Of a stretch of DNA of 11,078 nucleotides, positions 5,870 to 11,078 are shown piece after piece; the first letter of the stretch is position 1; the number at the start of each line of letters is the position of its first letter. This DNA comes from Oscillospiraceae bacterium. GTDB lineage: Bacteria > Bacillota_A > Clostridia > Oscillospirales > Oscillospiraceae. The DNA lies in the NCBI GenBank assembly GCA_015068055.1, contig SVLG01000064.1, positions 1-11,078 of the forward strand. The letters are read 5' to 3'. Under the pieces are notes generated by a model. The model was not told the origin of the DNA and did no database searches. It saw only the letters and a list, made by a program, of their open reading frames with translations. A program made the position numbers and the translations under genes.

Positions 5870-8836
5870 ATGTTGAAAGTGACCATGCTGCAAACGCCGC
5901 GGATTGAACTGGATGGAGAGGACGTCTCTTTGCCTTTCAAGCGGGCGGACGCGCTTTTATATTATATGTTGGTGCAGCGCAGTGCCACCCGGCAGGAACT
6001 GATTGCCCTCCTCTGGGAAGGCTGCGATGAGGCCACCGGCCTTAAAAACCTGCGCAATGCCCTTTATACCCTGAAGAAAGCCCTTGGCGGCGATGTGCTG
6101 CTATCTCCCCAGAAATCTCTGGTGGTGGTCAATGAAGACTGGGAGATCGAGAGTGACTACGACCGCTTTGTGCGCCGGGGTGACTTCTCTGCCTATGAAG
6201 GGCCGTTTTTACAGGGGTTTTCGGTGAAACGGGCCTTTTCCTACGATGAGTGGCTCAGCCGTACCCGGGAAAGGCTTCGGGAACGGTATCTGGGTGAGCT
6301 GAATCAGCGGGCCCGGGCGGCCCATGCCGCCGGGGATGATCGCGGTGCGGTGCATTGGGGTCAGACCTATCTTAGGGAGGAGCCCTATGACGAGAGCATG
6401 GCCTCCTTCCTGATGGAACGCTACCGGGAGGGACGGAAGTTCCCGGCAGCGGCGCAGGTCTATCAGAAGCTCCGGGACTGTCTGTCCCGGGAACTGGGCG
6501 TGGCCCCTCAGGAGAGTACCACGCTGCTTTACTATGAGATTATGAACCAGTGGAACGACGGCAGTGCCGAGCTGGACGAAAACGCTGAGGGCCGGTGGGT
6601 GCCTGCGGGGCGGGAGAGTGACTTCGCGGCCCTGCGCGCAGCGCTGAGTTCCTTCGCTGCCGGGGCGGCACTCCGCTGCTCCCAGCTTCTTCGGGGAGAA
6701 ACCGGCAGCGGTAAGAGCGAACTGATCGGTACCCTTTTGAGCCGGAGCGATCTCAGCGAGCTGCTTGTTTTGAAAAGCTATTGCCTGCCCTCGGAAGCCG
6801 GGGCGGCTCTGGCCCCCTGGGAACGGCTTCTGCTGCCCCTGCGGGAGTTTGCCCGGGAGGAGGGGCTTGACGGCGGAGAGGATATGGAACGACTGGACGA
6901 GCGGCTTTTGCTGCTCTTCACGGTGGTGAGCCGCCGGAAACGTATTCTGCTGGTGCTGGAGGATCTCCAGTGGGCGGACGAGGCCAGCGTGCAGCTTCTG
7001 GAACGGCTGCTGCGCCATGCGGAGAGCGGGACGCTCATGGCTCTTTTGAGCTCCCGCCTGATTGCGCCTCAGAATGTTCGCCAAGCTCTTGAGGCCCTGC
7101 AGAACGACGGGCTCCTCCATGCCAGACGGCTTTTTCCCCTGAACCGGGAGCAGACGGAGGAACTGCTGCGAAACGAACTGGGCGATGAGACGGCCGAAAA
7201 GCTGGCCGACAGTTTTTACAGCCAGACCGGCGGCAACCTTCGCCTGCTGATGGAACTCAGCGAGGCCTACCGCCGCCACGGCAGTCTTCATGCCTCTCTG
7301 GAGAGACTGGCGGATATCCTGCTGGATCGTCTCCGTCGACTCAGCGTGGAGGGGACGCAGGTCATGCAGTGCCTTACGGTTTTTCCGGAAAGTGCGCCTT
7401 ACGGGGCGCTGCTGGAAATGCTGTACCGGGATGACCGCCGTCTGGATGCCGGACTGGAGGAACTGCGTCAGCTGGGCGTGGTGGAAGAGCGGCGGGGAGA
7501 GGAGACGGGCTTTGCCTTTATCCATGAGCGCATGCGGGAGCTCAGTTACGAGCGGCTGCCCCTGCTGCGGCGGCGTACACTCCACCGGCAGGCGGCAACG
7601 GCGCTGGGCCATGGCGAGGTTCGGGAAGGAAAGCTCTGCCGGGAAGTTGCCGAGCATTATCGTCTGGCGGAGGACAGGCTGCTGGCTCTGCACTGGCGGA
7701 TACGGGGGCTCTCTATGGACACGGCCCGGCTCTGCGAACCGTTTTCCATCTACGGCGGCGAAAGTTTGCCGATACGTGGTGTGGCGGTACTGGAGGAGGA
7801 GCTGCAGCGACTGCTCCGGGAACTGGCACTGCTGCGCCGGGGAGAGAACGACGCTGTACCGGAACAGCTGGAGCGGCTTCTGACCCTTTGCCGGGGACGG
7901 CTGGCCCTGTACCGGGGCGAGTTCGATGCCGGAACGGAGATGCTGGATGCCCTCTGTGAGGAAACAAACGATCCCGCTGCGGCCGTGCAGGCCTGTATGC
8001 TGCTGGCGGTTACGGCCATACACCGACAGCAGCCGGATGCGGCGGAGCGCTACATTGCTGCGGGGATGCGCCTTGCCGATGCTCTGGAGCTGGCTGTGTT
8101 CCAGCGGCTTCGCGGAGGGTGTTTCTCCCTTCGCGGAGACTATGACAAGAGCCGCTATTATCTTCAGGATGCCCAGGACGCGCTGGAAAGCCGGCCTCGT
8201 ACCACGGCGGTGCGGCTGCAGCTGGCGGGACTCTACTGCGACTTTGGCAAGGTCTGCCGCATACGCCGGGAATATGCAGAATCCCGGGCTTATTTTCGTC
8301 AGGCGCTGACCCTTCTGGGGGATGAACCGTGGCCGGGCGGCGTCTGGGTCTATGTTCACTATGGGCGCATGGCCTATGTGCTGGAGGACCACGGCCGGGC
8401 CAGAGAGCTTTTTGAGCGGGGACTGGAAATGGCTGAAAAGAGCGGCGAGCCATGGGGAACGGCGGCTGCCGCTGCCTATGTGAGCCTGTACCGGGCGAAG
8501 GATGGTGACTGGGAGGCTGCGGCGAAGGCGCTGGCCTTTGCCCGGGACTGCATGATCCGGCTTTCGTCCCCGCTGGAAGAGCTCATCGTGAACTATGTCT
8601 CCATGCTTATTCGTTTCCGCGTGGATGCGGCCCGTGGGCCGTGCGGCACATTGGAGGTGCTGCTGCCCTATTCCCCGGAAAGCTATGCCCGTCAGGGCAT
8701 CCGCCGGGGCAGCGGTACCCCGGATGTGTTTGAAGCCGAGCAGATGGCCCGGGGGCTCCGGGAGGGTATCAACGCCCGCCGTGGATATCGGGTCAGCGAC
8801 CTTTACAGCAAAAACAAACACTTTATGGCAGAATGA
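5870..8836 (+). CDS. Large SARP-type transcriptional activator (winged helix, BTAD, NTPase, TPR-like repeats)
   Basis: This 988-residue protein has the layout of AfsR/large-SARP regulators. Residues 1 to about 97 form an OmpR-like winged helix (RQELIALLWEGCDEATGLKN, 41-60, then LRNALYTLKKALG). About 98-230 is a bacterial transcriptional activation domain (BTAD), ending in RDCLSRELGVAPQESTTLLY (202-221). A STAND/AAA-like NTPase follows, with Walker A GETGSGKS (276-283, K282) and Walker B LLVLEDLQWADE (360-371). The rest, to the C-terminus, is helical and rich in TPR-like pairs (for example ESRAYFRQALTLLG and GRARELFERGLEMAEKSG). There is no C-terminal LuxR helix-turn-helix, which separates it from LAL/MalT regulators. 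The start is secured by a perfect AAGGAGGT. The effector, if any, is unknown. Position divergent from ftcD copy 1 and directly before gltS-ftcD copy 2 suggests these as targets; that is inference. Confidence 0.9.
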   Translation: MLKVTMLQTPRIELDGEDVSLPFKRADALLYYMLVQRSATRQELIALLWEGCDEATGLKNLRNALYTLKKALGGDVLLSPQKSLVVVNEDWEIESDYDRFVRRGDFSAYEGPFLQGFSVKRAFSYDEWLSRTRERLRERYLGELNQRARAAHAAGDDRGAVHWGQTYLREEPYDESMASFLMERYREGRKFPAAAQVYQKLRDCLSRELGVAPQESTTLLYYEIMNQWNDGSAELDENAEGRWVPAGRESDFAALRAALSSFAAGAALRCSQLLRGETGSGKSELIGTLLSRSDLSELLVLKSYCLPSEAGAALAPWERLLLPLREFAREEGLDGGEDMERLDERLLLLFTVVSRRKRILLVLEDLQWADEASVQLLERLLRHAESGTLMALLSSRLIAPQNVRQALEALQNDGLLHARRLFPLNREQTEELLRNELGDETAEKLADSFYSQTGGNLRLLMELSEAYRRHGSLHASLERLADILLDRLRRLSVEGTQVMQCLTVFPESAPYGALLEMLYRDDRRLDAGLEELRQLGVVEERRGEETGFAFIHERMRELSYERLPLLRRRTLHRQAATALGHGEVREGKLCREVAEHYRLAEDRLLALHWRIRGLSMDTARLCEPFSIYGGESLPIRGVAVLEEELQRLLRELALLRRGENDAVPEQLERLLTLCRGRLALYRGEFDAGTEMLDALCEETNDPAAAVQACMLLAVTAIHRQQPDAAERYIAAGMRLADALELAVFQRLRGGCFSLRGDYDKSRYYLQDAQDALESRPRTTAVRLQLAGLYCDFGKVCRIRREYAESRAYFRQALTLLGDEPWPGGVWVYVHYGRMAYVLEDHGRARELFERGLEMAEKSGEPWGTAAAAAYVSLYRAKDGDWEAAAKALAFARDCMIRLSSPLEELIVNYVSMLIRFRVDAARGPCGTLEVLLPYSPESYARQGIRRGSGTPDVFEAEQMARGLREGINARRGYRVSDLYSKNKHFMAE

Positions 8837-8863
8837 GCCTTTATCTCTTCTTGATAGCTGATT

Positions 8864-8909
8864 ATGTAATCCGTCAAAAAAGTTTTTTGACGGATTACAT
8901 CTATTTTTT
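8864..8909 (+). terminator. Perfect 18-bp inverted repeat, candidate terminator of the regulator gene
   Basis: Arms 8864-8881 (ATGTAATCCGTCAAAAAA) and 8883-8900 are perfectly complementary around a single central G, and a T6 tract (8904-8909) follows three bases later. It lies 27 bases after the regulator stop, so it could end that transcript. The stem is AT-rich with a CCGTC core and lacks the usual GC-rich terminator stem. The right arm also carries the first TTTGACG heptamer (8886-8892), so the palindrome may instead, or also, be a protein-binding operator. Confidence 0.5.
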
Positions 8910-8934
8910 GACAAAATTAGACGCTTCTTTGACG
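8886..8934 (+). promoter_or_regulatory. Array of four direct heptamer repeats, candidate SARP operator
   Basis: The heptamers are TTTGACG (8886-8892), TTTGACA (8907-8913), TTAGACG (8917-8923) and TTTGACG (8928-8934). Start-to-start distances are 21, 10 and 11 bases, that is two, one and one helical turns, so all face the same side of the DNA. SARP activators are known to bind direct heptamer repeats about 11 bases (or a multiple) apart, with the last one about 8 bases before the -10 box; here the gap is 9 (or 8 if the register is shifted by one). The neighbouring upstream gene encodes such an activator. Binding is inferred. Confidence 0.65.
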
Positions 8935-8943
8935 CCTTATTTC

Positions 8944-8949
8944 TATAAT
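8944..8949 (+). promoter_or_regulatory. -10 box of the gltS-ftcD (copy 2) promoter
   Basis: A perfect TATAAT lies 85 bases before the gltS ATG, with the transcription start expected near 8956. At the 17-18 base spacing the -35 position reads ACGCTT or GACGCT, a poor match, which fits an activator-dependent promoter. The heptamer array occupies that position instead. A consensus TTGACA exists at 8908-8913 but is 30 bases away, too far to act as its -35 box. Confidence 0.65.
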
Positions 8950-8971
8950 AAAACCCGTAAAAGTCAAATTT

Positions 8972-8993
8972 TGCCGCGATGGGGGTCGCGGCA
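8972..8993 (+). other. GC-rich hairpin in the gltS 5' leader
   Basis: TGCCGCGA (8972-8979) and TCGCGGCA (8986-8993) form a perfect 8-bp stem around a TGGGGG loop. An alternative pairing of TTTTGCC (8969-8975) with GGCAAAA (8994-9000) is possible. It sits about 15 bases after the predicted transcription start and about 40 before the ATG, has no T tract on the plus strand, and so is not a standard terminator. It may stabilise the mRNA; no riboswitch class is recognised. Confidence 0.45.
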
Positions 8994-9034
8994 GGCAAAA
9001 AAGAAAAGAAATAAAAAACAGGAGGAAAAGTCAA

Positions 9035-10285
9035 ATGTCTTTCGAAGTCATCGAGAACGTTCTCAACATCAACGCTGACGCTATCATGACCACCGCCATG
9101 GCTGCTGTTATGCTGCTCATCGGCTACGCCGTCAAGGCCAAGGTCGCTTTCCTGCGCAAGTACTGCATCCCCGCTCCCGTGGTTGGCGGCTTCCTTTTCA
9201 TGTTCGTCACCTTCCTCGGCTACCAGTTCAACCTCTTCGCCTTTAACTTCACCACCACCTTCCAGGATCCCTTCATGCTGGCCTTCTTCACCACCGTGGG
9301 TCTCGGTGCCAGCTTCCAGCTCCTGAAGAAGGGCGGCATCCTGCTGATCGTCTACTGGGCCATCGCTGCTGTCGTCTCCATCATCCAGAACTTCATGGGT
9401 ATCGGCATCGGCAAGCTCGTGGGCCTCGAGGCTCCCTACGCCCTGCTGGCCAGCGCCATCTCCATGATCGGCGGCCACGGCGCTGCCGGCTCCTACGGCG
9501 CCACCTTCGCCGAGCTGGGCTACGAGGCTGCTGTTGAGGTCGGTGCTGCTGCCGCTACCTTCGGTCTCATCTTTGCTGTTATGGTCGGCGGCCCCGTGGC
9601 TCGTCGCCTCATCGTCAAGAACAACCTCAAGCCCGAGGACAGCATTGAGTTCGACGACTCCGTCATGAACGTCAACGCCGCCAACGGCGAGGAGCTCTCC
9701 GCTCTCGACATCATCAAGAACGTCACCGCCATCATCGCCTGCATGGCTCTCGGCACCGTGGTTTCCGGCTGGATCTCCAAGCTCATCGGCATGAGCTTCC
9801 CCACCTACGTGGGCGCCATGTTCGTTGCTATGATTCTCCGTAACCTCAACGATAAGTTCAGCTTCTACAACTTCAGCTACTCCCTCACCGAGAAGATCGG
9901 CGACGTCATGCTGGTTCTCTACCTGGCCATCGCCCTCATGAGCCTCAAGCTCTGGCAGCTCCTCGACCTCCTGCCCGCCGTGCTGCTCATCGTTGCCTGC
10001 CAGGTCGCCATGCTCATCGTCCTCGCTTACTTCGTGGTCTTCCGCATCCTCGGCAAGAACTACGACGCCGCTGTCATGTGCGCCGGTCTCCTGGGCCACG
10101 GCCTGGGTGCCACCCCCTCCGCCATGGTCAACATGACCTCCGTCAAGGACGAGTACGGCATGAGCAAGCGCGCTTTCATGATCGTGCCCATCGTCGGCGC
10201 CTTCCTGGTCGACATCGTTTACCAGCCCCAGACCATCGCTTTCATCAAGATCTTCGTTCCCGCCGCCTCCAGCATGGTCGGCTAA
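9035..10285 (+). CDS. gltS: Sodium/glutamate symporter, GltS (ESS) family
   Basis: GltS carriers move glutamate across the cytoplasmic membrane with sodium. The 416-residue protein is hydrophobic throughout, with roughly ten or more membrane segments and a charged central loop (about residues 195-225). It carries the two repeat-related family motifs GGHGAAGSYG (146-155) and GHGLGATPSAMVNM (354-367), which belong to the re-entrant loops of the inverted-repeat fold. Length is normal for the family (about 400). The start ATG has AGGAGG nine bases upstream. Codon choice is extreme: all glycine codons read were GGC or GGT and arginine only CGC or CGT, with NNC preferred, unlike the regulator upstream. 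The next gene, ftcD copy 2, follows after 52 bases with no terminator. Import of glutamate or export of glutamate released by FtcD are both conceivable. Confidence 0.95.
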   Translation: MSFEVIENVLNINADAIMTTAMAAVMLLIGYAVKAKVAFLRKYCIPAPVVGGFLFMFVTFLGYQFNLFAFNFTTTFQDPFMLAFFTTVGLGASFQLLKKGGILLIVYWAIAAVVSIIQNFMGIGIGKLVGLEAPYALLASAISMIGGHGAAGSYGATFAELGYEAAVEVGAAAATFGLIFAVMVGGPVARRLIVKNNLKPEDSIEFDDSVMNVNAANGEELSALDIIKNVTAIIACMALGTVVSGWISKLIGMSFPTYVGAMFVAMILRNLNDKFSFYNFSYSLTEKIGDVMLVLYLAIALMSLKLWQLLDLLPAVLLIVACQVAMLIVLAYFVVFRILGKNYDAAVMCAGLLGHGLGATPSAMVNMTSVKDEYGMSKRAFMIVPIVGAFLVDIVYQPQTIAFIKIFVPAASSMVG

Positions 10286-10337
10286 TTCACGAAGGCTCTG
10301 CACAAACTAAACTGATACTACCTTTTGGAGGAACAAA

Positions 10338-11078
10338 ATGGCTAAGCTTGTTGAATGCATCCCCAATTTTTCCTGCAGCAAGGAGCAGGACGAGGCTACC
10401 TTCCAGGCTCTGGTTGATGTTGCCAACTCCATCCCCGGTGTGACCCCCATCGACATCCAGACCGATGGCGACCACAACCGCTGCGTCTTCACCCTGGTCG
10501 GTGCCCCCGCCGCCATGGAAGAGTGCGCTTTCCTGCTGGCCAAGAAGGCCGCTGAGCTCATTGACATGACCAAGCATCAGGGTCAGCATCCCCGTATGGG
10601 CGCCACCGACGTCATCCCCTTCGTTCCCACCATGGACATGACCGTGGAAGAGTGCGTTGAGATGAGCAAGCGCGTGGCCGAGCGCCTCTGGAACGAGCTG
10701 AAGATCCCCAGCTTCCTCTACGAGGAGAGCGCCACCCGTCCCGAGCGCAAGAACCTGGCTACCTGCCGTAAGGGCCAGTTCGAAGGCATGCCCGCCAAGC
10801 TCCTGGAGCCCGACTGGGCCCCCGACTTCGGTGAGCGCGCCATCCACCCCACCGCCGGCATCACTGCCGTCGGCGCCCGTGGTCCCCTGATCGCCTTCAA
10901 CGTCAACCTGGACACCCCCGACCTTGAGATCGCCAACAAGATCGCCCGCGCCATCCGCGCTGCCGGCGGCGGCTTCAAGTACTGCAAGGCCATCGGCGTT
11001 ATGCTCGAGGACCGCAACATTGCTCAGGTTTCCATGAACATGGTCAACACCGAAGGCACCCCCATCTACTACGCTTTC
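10338..11078 (+). CDS. ftcD: Glutamate formimidoyltransferase (copy 2), 3' end outside window
   Basis: The frame is open to the last base (247 complete codons). The family signatures are present in order: CIPNFSCSKE (7-16), DGDHNRCV (43-50), HPRMGATDVIPF (84-95, with H84 at the catalytic-histidine position of the family), RKGQFEGMP (144-152), HPTAGITAVGAR (170-181) and VMLEDRNIAQVSMN (221-234). From residue 41 it aligns without gaps to copy 1, with 101 of 207 positions identical by hand count. GGAGG lies six bases before the ATG. It is cotranscribed with gltS and shares its highly biased codon use, so this is probably the main catabolic enzyme for formiminoglutamate. About 50 residues should be missing at the C-terminus if it matches copy 1; whether a cyclodeaminase domain or other histidine-degradation genes follow cannot be seen. 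Confidence 0.94.
   Translation, partial: MAKLVECIPNFSCSKEQDEATFQALVDVANSIPGVTPIDIQTDGDHNRCVFTLVGAPAAMEECAFLLAKKAAELIDMTKHQGQHPRMGATDVIPFVPTMDMTVEECVEMSKRVAERLWNELKIPSFLYEESATRPERKNLATCRKGQFEGMPAKLLEPDWAPDFGERAIHPTAGITAVGARGPLIAFNVNLDTPDLEIANKIARAIRAAGGGFKYCKAIGVMLEDRNIAQVSMNMVNTEGTPIYYAF

Noticed and set aside
8886..8934. The TTTGAC repeats as a CRISPR-like or tandem repeat array
   Set aside because: Repeat units are only seven bases and unevenly spaced, lie within one intergenic promoter region, and have no cas genes nearby.
8908..8949. TTGACA at 8908 with TATAAT at 8944 as an ordinary sigma-A promoter
   Set aside because: The spacing is 30 bases, far beyond the working range of 16-18; no other -35 match fits the TATAAT.
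6209..10303. A 1364-codon open frame on the minus strand opposite the regulator and gltS
   Set aside because: It runs antisense to two well-supported genes and through their intergenic region. Its translation is low-complexity (G/D/E/H-rich) where it opposes gltS, the result of the C-ending codon bias there, and it shows no family motif.
10287..10847. A 186-codon minus-strand open frame opposite ftcD copy 2
   Set aside because: The plus strand encodes a clear formimidoyltransferase here with a good ribosome site; the antisense frame has no motif.

Overview
The window reads as chromosomal DNA from an anaerobic, moderately high-GC member of the Firmicutes, most likely the class Clostridia and plausibly the Oscillospiraceae/Ruminococcaceae group. 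This rests on the strong AAGGAGG-type ribosome sites, the rimP-nusA order with a Firmicutes-style leader hairpin, a prfA-tsaC neighbourhood, and a glutamate formimidoyltransferase with a GltS carrier. The genus is not determined.

The first half (1-5756) is on the minus strand and forms two transcription units. The downstream unit starts at a sigma-A-like promoter at 1073-1101, runs through a leader with a terminator-like hairpin (1019-1045), then rimP and nusA; nusA leaves the window at base 1. The upstream unit starts at a promoter at 5784-5813 and contains four tightly packed genes: a stand-alone glutamate formimidoyltransferase (copy 1), prfA (release factor 1), a fused tsaC-coaE gene (threonylcarbamoyl-AMP synthase plus dephospho-CoA kinase), and an M18 aminopeptidase. 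It ends at a strong terminator at 1165-1200. Three of the four junctions have a ribosome site that overlaps the preceding stop, which argues for coupled translation.

The second half (5870-11078) is on the plus strand. A 988-residue large SARP-type activator (winged helix, BTAD, NTPase, TPR-like tail) is transcribed divergently from copy 1 of the formimidoyltransferase; the two promoters are back to back. Then come a 198-base regulatory region, a GltS-type sodium/glutamate symporter, and a second, clearly diverged glutamate formimidoyltransferase (copy 2) that runs off the right edge.

The most interesting signal is in the regulatory region before gltS. Four TTTGACG-like heptamers lie as direct repeats, starting 21, 10 and 11 bases apart, with the last ending 9 bases before a perfect TATAAT and no good -35 box at the normal distance. 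This is the architecture of classical SARP-activated promoters. I infer a local circuit in which the SARP-like protein switches on gltS-ftcD for glutamate and formiminoglutamate (histidine-derived) metabolism. The gltS-ftcD pair also has codon use typical of very highly expressed genes, unlike everything else here.
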